Source of the DNA: Debaryomyces hansenii CBS767
Lineage: Eukaryota; Ascomycota; Pichiomycetes; Serinales; Debaryomycetaceae
Assembly (NCBI RefSeq): GCF_000006445.2
Contig: NC_006049.2
Span: 992,001-1,056,000, forward strand
DNA: 64,000 nt
Direction of reading: 5' to 3'
Below are positions 37,230 to 48,035 of this stretch, piece by piece. The translations under genes were made by a program, and so were the position numbers. Position 1 is the first letter of the stretch; the number at the start of each line of letters is the position of its first letter. The notes below the pieces were generated by a model. The model did not search any database and had not been told where the DNA came from. It worked only from the letters and a program-made list of their open reading frames with translations.

Positions 37230-39113
37230 TTAGTTTTCAGCAGTAGCAGCTTCAGAAGATTTCTTGTATTCTTCAAAGGCGGTCAAAGCATCTTCGAAAT
37301 GAGTGTTAAATAATTCATCATCTTCTAACAAAGCTAAGATTTCTTCGTTATCCAAATCTAACATCATACCGGTGATTTTACCAGCAGCTTCAGGTTCTTG
37401 AGCCTTACCGGTAGAGACGATCTTTGGATATAATTCTTCACCTAAGATTCTCTTTTGTTGGTCAGCAGGAGCATTGGCAATGATGGCAGCTAAATCCTTT
37501 TGTTGACGACCCTTTTGGTTTTGATTTCTGTTTGGGTAGTAGCCTCTTTGTTGACGGCCACCGTTGGCACCGTTGTTGAAGTCACCACCGTAGACTGGTG
37601 GCATACCGTAGACTGGGACTGGTTGGCCGTTTGGACCTGGTCTTGGCCATTGGCCTTGAGGTGGTGGAATTTGGCCTCTTGGCATCATCATTTGTGGGTT
37701 TGGACCTGGGAATGGACCGTTACCTCTACCGTTTGGTGGGAAGAAACCTGGTTGTTGACCGTAGAACATTGGTGGAATGAATTGACCTGGAATACCACCG
37801 GTGGCGGCAGCATTTTGCATTCTCATTTGGTTTCTAGCTTGAATTTGTTGTTCTAATTGAGAACGTCTAACATCTTTACGTTGAGCTAAAGCAACGTATA
37901 ATGGCTTACCGTAGATCATTCTTTGGTTCATTTCAGTGATGGCCTTTGTGGCTTCTTCTGGAGAAGAGAAACAAACGAAACCGAAACCCTTAGACTTACC
38001 AGTTTCATCAACCATAACTCTTGCGGAGGTGATACTACCGAATGGCTTGAATTCTTCTTCTAATTTTTCGGAATCAATTGTGTCATCCAAGTTCTTAATA
38101 AATAAATTGACACCTTGATATTTGGATAATTTTTCTAATCTGGTGTTTTCGTATTGTTTCTTTAATTCTTCCAATCTTTCTCTCTTCTTTTGAGCTCTAC
38201 CAACGTAAATCTTTTGACCGTTGATTTCCTTGTCGTTTAATTCATCAACAGCCTTAACTGCAGATTCGTGGTTTTCGAAGTTAACGAAACCGAAACCCTT
38301 GGACTTACCTTCGTGGTCCTTTTCAAGGTAGATAGAAGTAATTTTACCGTAAGCTTCGAATAATTTCTTGAATTCTTCTTCGGAGAAGTCTAAGTCGATG
38401 TTCTTAGCGTAAACATTAGTGAAGTTAGCCTTCATTTCTTCAAACTTAGATTCACGGTCTTTCTTACTGATGTGCTTACCAACGTAAACTTCACGATCGT
38501 TTAACAACATACCGTTAACATTTTCGATGGCAGCTTCAGCAGCTTCAGCGGTTTCGTAATGGACGAAACCGAAACATTTGGAAATACCCATGTCATCAGT
38601 GGCAACCTTACATGATAAAATCTTACCAAAAGCAGTGAAAGTGTCGTGTAAAGCCTTGTTGTCAATAGCTGGGTGTAAGTTCTTGATGAAAATGTTACCA
38701 TCACCGTTTCTTCTTAAGGATGGGTCTCTTTGGGACCACATAATACGGCATGGACGTCCTTCGATAAGAGAGTAGTTCAAGTCTTCAATGGCCTTTTCTC
38801 CGTCTTCAAACTTGTGGAAGTTGACGTAAGCGTAACCTAACGACTTCTTGGTAACGGCATCACGACAAACTCTAATGGAGGCAACTTGACCGATTGGGGA
38901 GAAGATTTCGAATAATAATGCTTCGTTAACCGATGGGTTCAATTCACCAACGTACAATGAAGCAGAAGTGTCTGAAACTTGAGCGGAGTCAGCAGCTTCT
39001 TCGGTTTCGCCACTAGCAGTTTGTTCTGTTTCCTCAGTGGATGCAACTGGTGCAGAATCAAGATTCAACTTTTCCAATGATTCTTGAACTTGGTTAGCGT
39101 CGGCGGCAGACAT
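37230..39113 (-). CDS. PAB1: Poly(A)-binding protein Pab1
   Basis: 627 residues with four RRMs at about 50-130, 138-217, 230-310 and 334-413. RNP motifs are visible in each ([81 protein letters not shown]). A Pro/Gly/Gln-rich linker follows, then the MLLE/PABC domain ([34 protein letters not shown]). It coats poly(A) tails and promotes translation and mRNA stability. The gene uses strongly biased codons, as expected for high expression. Preceded by an A-rich leader, see the separate entry. Confidence 0.97.
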   Translation of the reverse strand: MSAADANQVQESLEKLNLDSAPVASTEETEQTASGETEEAADSAQVSDTSASLYVGELNPSVNEALLFEIFSPIGQVASIRVCRDAVTKKSLGYAYVNFHKFEDGEKAIEDLNYSLIEGRPCRIMWSQRDPSLRRNGDGNIFIKNLHPAIDNKALHDTFTAFGKILSCKVATDDMGISKCFGFVHYETAEAAEAAIENVNGMLLNDREVYVGKHISKKDRESKFEEMKANFTNVYAKNIDLDFSEEEFKKLFEAYGKITSIYLEKDHEGKSKGFGFVNFENHESAVKAVDELNDKEINGQKIYVGRAQKKRERLEELKKQYENTRLEKLSKYQGVNLFIKNLDDTIDSEKLEEEFKPFGSITSARVMVDETGKSKGFGFVCFSSPEEATKAITEMNQRMIYGKPLYVALAQRKDVRRSQLEQQIQARNQMRMQNAAATGGIPGQFIPPMFYGQQPGFFPPNGRGNGPFPGPNPQMMMPRGQIPPPQGQWPRPGPNGQPVPVYGMPPVYGGDFNNGANGGRQQRGYYPNRNQNQKGRQQKDLAAIIANAPADQQKRILGEELYPKIVSTGKAQEPEAAGKITGMMLDLDNEEILALLEDDELFNTHFEDALTAFEEYKKSSEAATAEN

Positions 39114-39136
39114 TTTTTTTTTTTTACTTTTTTTTT
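39114..39136 (-). promoter_or_regulatory. Oligo(A) leader immediately before the PAB1 start codon
   Basis: On the coding strand the bases just before ATG 39113 are nine A, GT, then twelve A running into the start codon. A further 14-A run lies at 39335-39348. PAB1 mRNAs of other eukaryotes carry A-rich leaders to which Pab1 binds and represses its own translation; the same use here is inference. Confidence 0.55.
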
Positions 39137-39486
39137 ATTAAAAGAATTGGTATTTCAATTTATTACGAAAATAAATGAAGAAATGGGTAAATTAGATTTA
39201 AAAGATATATAGTTATGACTATCGTCTTTGTTAAACCTCTTGATAATTTACTTTGACAAGGAATTCTGAAATCTTTTCTCTTGTATCTTCAGATGGAAAA
39301 TTTTTGTGGTTTCAAAATAAATGACACAAAAAGATTTTTTTTTTTTTTGGAATTTTTTGATTTCATTTTCATGATGAAGTTACCCGGTTAAATATACGGT
39401 ATCAACTACAATACTTTACTATCAAATACATATTATAAATTATACAACAATTAATATCAATAAAAAACGTAGAAGTATTAGAATCA
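39137..39486. other. Intergenic: PAB1 upstream / CHD1 3' region
   Basis: AT-rich with long homopolymer A/T runs, including 14 T at 39335-39348. Apart from those runs I see no gene or element. Confidence 0.55.
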
Positions 39487-42400
39487 CTAAGAGTTCTTAG
39501 GTTCTTTTGGGGCTCTTACTTGAACCTTAACTCTATTATACATATCATTGATCTTTTTACTTGGTACTTTTGCAGGCCAGTAAAGACTGGCATAAGACCA
39601 TAAATGTTTCTTCAATTTGTCCAGGTGTTTGTCTTTTGAACCAGTGGTTTGGTCAATGAAATCACCTATGGTCAATAACTCTTTTCTCAAGATATTGGCC
39701 CATTCGGCTTTCTCAAAGCCCTTGTTACCTTTATGTAATCTCATTAGAGATTTGGAGACGGGCTTCAATGTGTTTTTGCACTCGGCCTCATCCATACTTT
39801 CGTATTCTAAGTCGTTATCAGCCGGTGGTTCTTCCTTGACGTGGGCGTGGGCGTGGGTGTGGGTATGGGCATGGCCATTAGGATCTTTTGGAGAATTTGC
39901 GGAGGAAGATGTTGGTGAATCCTTAGGTAACAATTTCTTGTGTTTTGGCTTCTTGTTAACCTCTGGCGATTGGGACTTGGTCGGCTTCTTTTTGACAGCA
40001 GGCGTAGGGGTTTCGTTCTTGACTCTTCTGACCTTCTTCTTAGTGGTGGTATTGTTAGATGCGTTTCCGTTAGGGGTTTCGTCACCTTCTTTCAAGAGAG
40101 TAAATAAGTAATCCACCCTTCTACCGAGATGAACTGCACCTGGAACCTTCTTGGCAGATTTGTCTTCCTTACTTTCCTTGCTGTTAGCGCTATCAAGGAA
40201 TAACTTGTTCTGTAATCCTAGAACCGGGTCATCTCTGATTTGCACCCACGATCCGTATCCAAATTTGTAAACACCTACTAATAACATGGAATCATCCTTC
40301 GTGTCCCATTCACAGTTCCAAGATGATACTTGCTTGGGCGGCTTCGGTATTTCGAAACTAGTTGGGTTCTCCTTTGATATTAAACTTTCGAGAAGCTTCA
40401 TATCCTGAGGTCTAGCTAATACCAATTCGGCATTAATATTCTTAACACCCTGGTATTCGAATAATACAGCTCTTTTCTCTTTCTTCTTGGCCACCCATAA
40501 GGCCATAGGACTGGATCCATCAACAGTTACAACATTCTTGTCCTTCAGTTCCATAGCCTTTCTCTCTAATTCCGCTAATACCTTTGTCCTTCTTGCTTCT
40601 TCTTCTTTGACCAATTGTTTCGAAATGTTAATAATTTCATTATATGCGTGCTTAATTAACACTGGGTTCTTATTAGAAATACTTCCGTCTTCAACTAACT
40701 GTTCCCACTTTCCTGTCAAATCACCGAGTTTCAAAATCGACCTATAGATTCCTCTGATTTCTTTCTCAGATAACTGATAGTTTTCATCGTTTCTCTTTCT
40801 GGCTTTTCTTTGGTTATCCGAATCAGCAACTTCATCCTCGCTAACATTCTCTGAGCCATCTTGTAATTTTCTAACTGCTGCCTTTCTTCTAGAATACATA
40901 GAGATCTGCTCCTGAAGGAACTCATCATCAGCTTTCTTCTTCTCATCTTCTTTCAATTTAGATAATTCTTCTTGAGGAATAATGTCGTCCCATTCTATAT
41001 CTGCCTTATAATCTGTAACTTCGAATTGCTTTAAAAATTCTTCGGAACCTAAGTTAGATTCTCCTAAATCAGGTGTCGTAACATGATCTTCAGCATGGTT
41101 TAAAACTTCATCCAAATTCAAGTCTTCTAACTTCTTTTGGTTATCGTTTTCTCTAAACATGTTACCAGCACCGAACTTCAAAATTTGAGTTAATTCATTA
41201 GCAGATGGTTCTGTCTTACTCTTCGTCGAACTTGGATCCGTGATACCTAATGAAATAATTGCGTATTCTAAAATCATCTTCTTTCTTGCTCTTTCTAAAA
41301 TTTCTTCTTCAACAGTATCTTTACTGACAAATCTATACACAGAAACATGGTTCTTCTGACCAATTCTGTGAGCTCTTGCCATTGCTTGTAAATCGGCTTG
41401 TGGATTCCAGTCAGAATCAAAGATAACAACTGTATCAGCTGTCATTAAGTTGATACCTAATCCACCAGCTCTTGTGGATAAAAGGAAAGCGAAATCCTTT
41501 GAATCAGGAGCATTAAAGTGATCAATCGAAATTCTTCTCTGCGAAGAAGGTATGCCACCATCTAATCTTTGAAACTGATAACCTTTAATTGATAAATAAT
41601 CACCCAAGATATCTAGCATTCTAACCATTTGACTGAAGATCAAAACTCTATGACCTTCTTTTTTTAACCTAGTTAACAATTGTTCAAGTAAGACCATCTT
41701 ACCAGACGACATAATAATACCACGAAGCACATTATCTCTTGCATTTGAATTTGCTTTAGCCAATGCTCTTTCTTCTGCGCCGTCAAATAAATATGGATGG
41801 TTTGAAGCTTTTTTCAACTCACTCATAACGTTTAACAACGAAATTTGCGACCCTTTATTACCAGCATTTAATGCTGAGTAATTCTTGGTAATGATATTTT
41901 TGTAGTAATCGGTTTGTAAATCAGACAATTCTACTCTCAAAATTCTTTCAGTCTTCGAAGGAAGTGATTTCTCCACATCTTTTTTCAACCGTCTCAAAAT
42001 AAAAGGCTGAATTTTTTTTTGTAAATCCTTAATGTATTGTTCTTGTTGATCATCAGGGGATTCAAAATCGATCTCTTGTTCGATATTGAATTTTCCTGGC
42101 ATCAAGAAGTTACATAATGCTGCTAATTCTTTAATGTTATTCTGTAAAGGTGTACCAGTGATTAAAAGTCTATTTGTAACCTTGAACAGCTTAAGCGATT
42201 CATATAAAGAAGATTCGGCATTCTTCAATCTATGAGCTTCATCAACAGCCAAAAATTGCCATTTAATTGCTCCCAATTCATTTCTATCCTTTAAGATATA
42301 CTCGTATGTGGTCAACAAAATGTTGAATTTTGGCTTGTTATTACCCTGATAAAATTCGTAATTTCTTAAATTCCGTCTTGATTCAGTATTCCCTAAATAA

Positions 42401-43704
42401 TAAATACAGTTAAGATCGGGGGACCATTTTTCGAAGGTTTCTTGCCATGCTGGTACAGTAGATAACGGAACAACAACCAAATGTGGTCCATTTTGTCTTC
42501 TAGCATAGATTAACCAAGATAAAAATGAAACTGTTTGAACAGTTTTACCTAACCCCATTTCATCTGCTAAAATACCATTTTCATTTCTTGACCATAAAAA
42601 GGCCATCCAGTTTAAACCTGTCAATTGGAAATCTCTTAACTCACCATTTTTAATAAATAATGGTTGTTTAACCAATTTCTCAAATCTTGGTCTTTGGTTT
42701 GATGGATAGTTTGCAGATAAATTAGGTAAGATCTTAGATTTCAATCTCTGCTGATACCTTGTCACTTGCTCAGGAGCAATTCTAGCAATCTCTTCTGCGT
42801 TCTCCCATGAACATTCATCGTAATAAAGTCTCTTCCATTTACAATAATATTGTAACTGGCTCTCACCATCTACTTCGGCTCTTTCACTATCGACAATTCT
42901 CTCAACTTCAGTATATTCATTTTGTTCATCACGTCTTCTCTCAAGATCAATATCCATGGCCTCTATGTCTTCCTTTGTTGTTAACGGATCATTACGGATT
43001 TCACGATCCATAATTATGAACTGCTTGATATAGTTATCAACTTTCCTAAACCCTTTAAAATCTTTCAAGGTAGACCACGACTCCCATGTGTTGTGTAAAT
43101 GCGATGCATCAGACCATTTAACCTTGAATAAATAATCTAATTTGGGTTCATTAGTTAATTCGGCATTATCTTCATTTATTTTATGATCCATTACTTGATC
43201 AATTCCTCTTTCATCTTCGGCTTCTGCTGCCTGCTGGTAATAATAATAATCACCATTAGCTTCATCGTCCTCTTCATCGTGATCAAATTCTGGTCCACTT
43301 TCAAGTAAGTCAGCATCATCCTCATCATAATCAACTGTATAATTGACTTGTTTACTGTTTCTTGAAGAGAACCTTATTTCCGACATGGTTGGTGTATTAC
43401 TCTTCTTCTTCGTAGATTTAGATGCTTTACCATTAGACTTCCTCTTTTTTGTACTAACGACAAATTCATCGTCTTCATCTTCATCATTGTCTTCATCATC
43501 ATCGTCATCATCAAATCCATCCTCAAATCCATCTTCATCGTTATACTTCTTCTTCTTCTTACGCGTAGGCTTGTTATCAACATCATCTTCGTCGCTGATA
43601 TCACTTTCCACTATAGCTGGACCACGTCTCTCTCTGTGTGATCGTCTCAATCCGTATAGTTCTGGGTTAAGCGAAACATCTTCTGGAATTAAAGGTTTGA
43701 CCAT
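39487..43704 (-). CDS. CHD1: Chromatin remodelling ATPase Chd1
   Basis: 1405 residues. The N-terminus is acidic/basic and disordered. Tandem chromodomains lie at about 185-345 ([40 protein letters not shown]). The SNF2 motor runs from about 370 to 860 with Walker [13 protein letters not shown] (~380), the DEAH box VDEAHRLKN (~486) and motif [25 protein letters not shown]-binding region (about 1000-1190; [20 protein letters not shown]) and a C-terminal CHCT domain ([20 protein letters not shown]) follow. Chd1 spaces nucleosomes over transcribed genes. Lys-rich linkers separate the last two domains and contain a His/Ala/Thr repeat. Divergent from RLI1 across 1.7 kb. Confidence 0.97.
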   Translation of the reverse strand: MVKPLIPEDVSLNPELYGLRRSHRERRGPAIVESDISDEDDVDNKPTRKKKKKYNDEDGFEDGFDDDDDDEDNDEDEDDEFVVSTKKRKSNGKASKSTKKKSNTPTMSEIRFSSRNSKQVNYTVDYDEDDADLLESGPEFDHDEEDDEANGDYYYYQQAAEAEDERGIDQVMDHKINEDNAELTNEPKLDYLFKVKWSDASHLHNTWESWSTLKDFKGFRKVDNYIKQFIIMDREIRNDPLTTKEDIEAMDIDLERRRDEQNEYTEVERIVDSERAEVDGESQLQYYCKWKRLYYDECSWENAEEIARIAPEQVTRYQQRLKSKILPNLSANYPSNQRPRFEKLVKQPLFIKNGELRDFQLTGLNWMAFLWSRNENGILADEMGLGKTVQTVSFLSWLIYARRQNGPHLVVVPLSTVPAWQETFEKWSPDLNCIYYLGNTESRRNLRNYEFYQGNNKPKFNILLTTYEYILKDRNELGAIKWQFLAVDEAHRLKNAESSLYESLKLFKVTNRLLITGTPLQNNIKELAALCNFLMPGKFNIEQEIDFESPDDQQEQYIKDLQKKIQPFILRRLKKDVEKSLPSKTERILRVELSDLQTDYYKNIITKNYSALNAGNKGSQISLLNVMSELKKASNHPYLFDGAEERALAKANSNARDNVLRGIIMSSGKMVLLEQLLTRLKKEGHRVLIFSQMVRMLDILGDYLSIKGYQFQRLDGGIPSSQRRISIDHFNAPDSKDFAFLLSTRAGGLGINLMTADTVVIFDSDWNPQADLQAMARAHRIGQKNHVSVYRFVSKDTVEEEILERARKKMILEYAIISLGITDPSSTKSKTEPSANELTQILKFGAGNMFRENDNQKKLEDLNLDEVLNHAEDHVTTPDLGESNLGSEEFLKQFEVTDYKADIEWDDIIPQEELSKLKEDEKKKADDEFLQEQISMYSRRKAAVRKLQDGSENVSEDEVADSDNQRKARKRNDENYQLSEKEIRGIYRSILKLGDLTGKWEQLVEDGSISNKNPVLIKHAYNEIINISKQLVKEEEARRTKVLAELERKAMELKDKNVVTVDGSSPMALWVAKKKEKRAVLFEYQGVKNINAELVLARPQDMKLLESLISKENPTSFEIPKPPKQVSSWNCEWDTKDDSMLLVGVYKFGYGSWVQIRDDPVLGLQNKLFLDSANSKESKEDKSAKKVPGAVHLGRRVDYLFTLLKEGDETPNGNASNNTTTKKKVRRVKNETPTPAVKKKPTKSQSPEVNKKPKHKKLLPKDSPTSSSANSPKDPNGHAHTHTHAHAHVKEEPPADNDLEYESMDEAECKNTLKPVSKSLMRLHKGNKGFEKAEWANILRKELLTIGDFIDQTTGSKDKHLDKLKKHLWSYASLYWPAKVPSKKINDMYNRVKVQVRAPKEPKNS
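39838..39879 (-). repeat. Short (CAC-GCC/ACC) repeat coding an alternating His-Ala/Thr run in CHD1
   Basis: Hexanucleotide-like repeats give [13 protein letters not shown] between the SANT-SLIDE and CHCT domains. Simple-sequence expansion within a disordered linker; an alternating-His run could bind divalent metal, which is speculation. Confidence 0.8.
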
Positions 43705-45398
43705 AGTTATAAATTATGCAAAGAATGAAAAATTAATTAAAATAATCTGGTAAATTTTTCAAGTACAAAATGAAAGTCAATATTATGCAATATGATATTC
43801 GATTGATCTGATCTTAATTCAGGCTACTCTTTATAAAGATTGTATTTCTTAGTAGTCTGTCGTTATCACCAAATTTTGTGTGAAATCAAGTACCCTCCAA
43901 TTCTGCTCTTTCTGCAAATTAGTACCACTCTTAGCGTCAATAATTTTCACTAAACTGTTAAACTTGTTGTTTCTGGATCGACTCAAATCTACCCAATATA
44001 CAACAACTATCTTCTATATACTGTAAAAAATGTGCAGCCTATAACGAAGAAAAAAGATAATATATATTCAATTTTGCGGGAGAACCGCCGACGACGACGA
44101 CTAAAAAATTAATTTCAACCGTAGACTCAATATTTAGTACACTTTTCGTCGGGCTTAAAATTATACTTTCTTACACGTCGTCTACCATATGTCATTCTGA
44201 CCAATATATAATTGTCTATTCAGTCTCTTTAAATTGTTCTATACATCTGGACACATTATCAATGATATCCCTAAAATAAACAGCCCATCCGGTTATCTTC
44301 AGTTTCCTTTTCGTGTGCCTACTAACCACTTCGAAACTTACTTGTATCGAAAACCGTCTGGTTATCCGTTCGTATCTCGTAATTTGCAGCCAATGGTTAC
44401 TTGCATTATCTAATACAAGTTCAAGACACTTGCCAGGTACTATCTCCAGCTTCTATTCGGTCCCCAGTCTGGCTCGCGGATGGTCTTCGGACAGTCGGTC
44501 ACACGAGTTGCCGTCTTGTTATCGTCTACGGCGTAACTGCCCAACTCTATCGTACATATTCCGCCATAATCCTTCACCCGATACCCTGCAATGTGGCCCC
44601 TTCCAACAAGATAGCTTCAGGCCCTTTTAGACTTGCCATACTGTGGTATACCAAGGTTTAAAGCTTCAAAAACAATATTTTGATTGCATAATTACGAAAA
44701 ATAACCCCAGACTCCTCCATTAAATATGTCACGACCACCTTGGGTCAGCGGCTATTTTTCTTCAGATGATGAAGAAGTCTCCAATCCTGCTCCGACCAAA
44801 ACTTTACCGAACTAAATCATCTCATCTCGTTCTAGTAGCTTTTCTATCGATATTCAGTGTCTTGCTTCGATATAAACCGATTTTTTTTGCAATGGTTTAC
44901 TTAGAAATATGATTCTATTAGAGAAGAAATATTTCTTCAACAAGGGCGAGTCCGATTGATCGAGATCTCGTACCTCTTTTGGTTATTACACGAGATCCTT
45001 ATTTGACTGTTACCCGGATATGTAATTTAATTTTAGCCAGTTCCAGATACTCAGTCTATGGCAATTGTGTCAGACGCATATGCTGTTCGTATATATAAGG
45101 AATGTATGTTCTAATAGAACCCACTTTTTGGTGTCATCTTGTTCGTATTCCAGTCATTAGTCGATTCAACCAATAGAAAGCGCGAGTTTAGTCATGTACT
45201 GTAATTTACCCGCATTACATTGAGTATTTGCACTAAAAAACGCTTAACTGCACGTATATTATGTCACTAACTAAAATCATGGTTTTGTGGCATATTTGTC
45301 TTTTTTTTTTTTTCAATTTACTCTCATTGAAAAAATTTTGAAAAACTAAATATCAAGACTTAATAAACATCTATATATTACAGAAACAAGGATTTAAG
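43705..45398. other. 1.7 kb divergent intergenic region CHD1 / RLI1
   Basis: The longest gene-poor stretch of the window. It contains a G+C-rich island (about 44441-44640, near 53% by my count), a 29-codon ATG open frame at 44726-44815, TATA-like sequence at 45093-45101 (TATATATAAG) and a long T run at 45301-45313. Two overlapping plus-strand open frames within 44313-44661 start at GTG/TTG and encode nothing I recognise. A structured non-coding RNA or long leader is possible; see findings. Confidence 0.5.
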
Positions 45399-47222
45399 AT
45401 GAGTGATAAGAATACTAGAATTGCGATTGTTTCCACGGATAGGTGTAAACCTAAAAAATGTAAACAGGAATGTCGTAAAGCATGTCCAGTTGTGAAGACA
45501 GGAAAATTATGTATTGAAGTTACGCCAACTTCGAAGATTGCGTTTATATCGGAAACTTTATGTATCGGTTGTGGTATTTGTGTTAAAAAATGTCCATTCG
45601 ATGCTATTAATATTATCAATTTACCTACCAATTTAGAGTCAGAAACTACCCACAGATATTCGGCCAATTCGTTCAAGTTGCACAGATTACCTACACCAAG
45701 ACCAGGTCAAGTTCTTGGGTTGGTTGGTACCAACGGTATTGGTAAGTCTACTGCTTTAAAGATTTTAGCAGGTAAGCAGAAGCCAAATTTGGGTAGATAC
45801 GACGATCCACCTGACTGGGAAGTTATTTTAAAGCATTTCAGAGGGTCTGAATTGCAAAATTATTTCACCAAGGTGTTAGAAGATGATATTAAGGCTATCA
45901 TTAAGCCTCAATATGTGGATAATATTCCAAGAGCTTTAGTTAAATCTAAGGTCAAGCATGTTGAAGGGATTTTACAGGCCAAGTTGGAAAGAAAGGACCA
46001 ATGGGACTATATTCTTAACATTTTAGAATTGAGAGGTGTTTTGGATAGAGATGTGGCCAACTTATCTGGTGGTGAATTGCAGAGATTTGCCCTTGGTATG
46101 ACCTGTGTTCAAGAAGCCAACGTCTACATGTTCGATGAACCATCCTCGTATTTGGATGTGAAGCAAAGATTGAGAGCTGCTGAAATCATCAGATCTTTGT
46201 TGCACCCAACCTGTTATGTTATCTGTGTTGAGCACGATTTGTCTGTTTTAGATTATTTATCTGATTTCGTTTGTATCATTTACGGGGTTCCATCAGTATA
46301 TGGTGTTGTTACGTTGCCATCATCTGTTAGGGAAGGTATTAATATTTTCCTTGATGGTCATATTCCAACTGAAAACATGAGATTCAGAACTGAATCCTTG
46401 CAATTCAAATTGGCTGACGCTGCTGAAGGGTTGGAATTAGATAAATCAAATGCATTATCATACCCAACTATGGAGAAGACTCAAGGTGATTTCCACATGA
46501 AGGTTGAAAGTGGTGATTTCACTAATTCTGAGATTTTGGTCATGATGGGTGAAAATGGTACTGGTAAGACAACTTTCTGTAAGTTATTGGCCGGTGCTAT
46601 TAAACCAGACAATGGCTTACAAATTCCTAAGTTAAATGTGTCTATGAAACCACAAAAGATTGCTCCAAAATTCCCAGGTACTGTCAGACAGTTATTCTTC
46701 AAGAAGATCAGAGCATCATTTTTACACCCACAATTCCAAACCGATGTTGTTAAGCCATTAAAGATCGACGACATTATTGATCAAGAAGTCCAAACTTTAT
46801 CTGGTGGTGAATTGCAAAGAGTCGCTATTGTGTTATCTTTAGGTATGCCTGCGGATATCTATTTAATTGATGAACCTTCTGCTTACTTAGATTCTGAACA
46901 ACGTATTATTTGTTCTAAGGTTATCAGAAGATTTATTCTTCATTCCAAAAAGACTGCATTCGTTGTTGAGCACGATTTCATCATGGCTACCTATTTGGCT
47001 GACAGAGTTATTGTGTTCGAAGGTAAACCTTCTAAGGACGCTTTGGCTAAGGCTCCTGAATCATTATTAACTGGTTGTAATAGATTCTTGAAGAACTTGA
47101 ATGTTACATTTAGAAGAGATCCTAATTCTTACAGACCAAGAATTAATAAATTGGATTCCCAAATGGATAAAGAACAAAAATCTGCCGGTACCTACTTCTT
47201 CATAGATAACTCCGAGTTATAA
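45399..47222 (+). CDS. RLI1: ABCE-type ATPase Rli1, ribosome recycling factor
   Basis: 607 residues. The N-terminal Fe-S domain has two 4Fe-4S cysteine sets ([15 protein letters not shown] and [15 protein letters not shown]). Two ABC domains follow: Walker [10 protein letters not shown] (110-118) with LSGGELQR (222), and GENGTGKTT (384-392) with LSGGELQR (467), plus the hinge regions and [14 protein letters not shown] / [13 protein letters not shown]. Rli1 splits 80S ribosomes after termination and assists initiation and subunit export; its Fe-S cofactor makes it the essential client of mitochondrial Fe-S export. Length equals yeast Rli1 (608). Codon use is strongly biased. Confidence 0.98.
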   Translation: MSDKNTRIAIVSTDRCKPKKCKQECRKACPVVKTGKLCIEVTPTSKIAFISETLCIGCGICVKKCPFDAINIINLPTNLESETTHRYSANSFKLHRLPTPRPGQVLGLVGTNGIGKSTALKILAGKQKPNLGRYDDPPDWEVILKHFRGSELQNYFTKVLEDDIKAIIKPQYVDNIPRALVKSKVKHVEGILQAKLERKDQWDYILNILELRGVLDRDVANLSGGELQRFALGMTCVQEANVYMFDEPSSYLDVKQRLRAAEIIRSLLHPTCYVICVEHDLSVLDYLSDFVCIIYGVPSVYGVVTLPSSVREGINIFLDGHIPTENMRFRTESLQFKLADAAEGLELDKSNALSYPTMEKTQGDFHMKVESGDFTNSEILVMMGENGTGKTTFCKLLAGAIKPDNGLQIPKLNVSMKPQKIAPKFPGTVRQLFFKKIRASFLHPQFQTDVVKPLKIDDIIDQEVQTLSGGELQRVAIVLSLGMPADIYLIDEPSAYLDSEQRIICSKVIRRFILHSKKTAFVVEHDFIMATYLADRVIVFEGKPSKDALAKAPESLLTGCNRFLKNLNVTFRRDPNSYRPRINKLDSQMDKEQKSAGTYFFIDNSEL

Positions 47223-47481
47223 GTTCCATCCTAACATTTGTACATTAGTCTTATTGCATTATTAATATTTATGCATGGTTTAATAGAAGTTTGGAATTAA
47301 TAGATGACTTCTAACATATACCTTTATATACTCTTTCAGGCTATGCTAATTAATTTATTAATAAAACTCATTAGTAACTATTCTTGTAATATAATTGTAA
47401 AAAACGAATACCAAAATTCAATAGTTTATGTTAAAGCATTGCAGTATCAGTTGAATACCGATGTAAAACTTTAAAGAAAAT

Positions 47482-47563
47482 GGCAGCTTGTCCGAGTGGT
47501 TAAGGAGAAAGATTAGAAATCTTTTGGGCTTTGCCCGCGCAGGTTCGAATCCTGCAGCTGTCG
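47482..47563 (+). tRNA. tRNA-Ser, anticodon AGA
   Basis: 82-base class II tRNA. The acceptor stem GGCAGCT pairs with AGCTGTC (one G-T), with discriminator G at 47563. The anticodon loop TTAGAAA lies between AAAGA and TCTTT, placing AGA at 47515-47517 to read UCU/UCC. There is a long variable arm (GGGCTTTGCCC) and the B box GGTTCGAATCC at 47542-47552. No intron. This is not the serine tRNA that reads CUG in CTG-clade yeasts, which has anticodon CAG. Confidence 0.97.
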
Positions 47564-47569
47564 TCATTA

Positions 47570-47578
47570 TTTTTTTTT
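47570..47578 (+). terminator. RNA polymerase III terminator of tRNA-Ser
   Basis: A run of nine T starting seven bases after the tRNA 3' end, the standard polymerase III stop. Confidence 0.85.
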
Positions 47579-48035
47579 ATTTCTGGTTCCATATCCCAAT
47601 TCCTAATACCATTTTGCTATAATAACTCATGGATAGTGTATACTCGATGTTTCCTTAAATTGTAAAGCTACCAATTTAAATTAGCAAGCAACAATTTGCT
47701 ACAATCATGTGGTTCAGAGAAACTACACAATATATGTGTAGGTAATACCCTATTAGATTTTACTCTCTCTTGAGAAGCCAGAGTCTTTATTTAACTGTTC
47801 ATTTGCCCATATACTAAGAGCTCGCAAGTATAGTAAGAGGTTTATTCTGCTTATCATATGGCAAATCAATTTGCAACAATCTGATATTGAACCGCACAGT
47901 ATTTTTTGGAAATTTTCTCTCAACCCATCTCCATCGCATCTGAAAAAAAAAATTTATCATATATTTGATTTATTCAAATACAATTCACTTTAGTTTTCTA
48001 ATTATATATAAAGTTTATTATTCTCAGTATAAAAG
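47579..48035. other. Intergenic: tRNA-Ser / ARX1 promoter
   Basis: About 450 AT-rich bases. A poly-A stretch lies at 47942-47951 and TATA-rich sequence at 48004-48010 is close to the ARX1 start. No further RNA gene seen. Confidence 0.55.

Noticed and set aside
37500..37856. 118-codon plus-strand open frame rich in Trp and Val
   Set aside because: Antisense of the PAB1 Pro/Gly/Gln linker; composition explained by that.
39617..40111. 164-codon plus-strand open frame
   Set aside because: Antisense of the CHD1 C-terminal region; the apparent Trp/Val-rich repeats are the reverse of the His/Ala linker.
44320..44326. Plus-strand TACTAAC
   Set aside because: No AG within a usual distance; next AG is about 60 bases on, so not a credible branch site.
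43912..44341. Possible 5'-UTR intron of CHD1 (minus strand: GTAAGT at 44341, TACTAAT and CAG near 43912)
   Set aside because: Branch site is not consensus and the donor is one of several GT sites; weaker than the BMH1 case and without support from reading frame.
45107..45383. Possible RLI1 leader intron (GTATGT ... TTACAG)
   Set aside because: No TACTAAC; only a CACTAAC over 100 bases before the AG.
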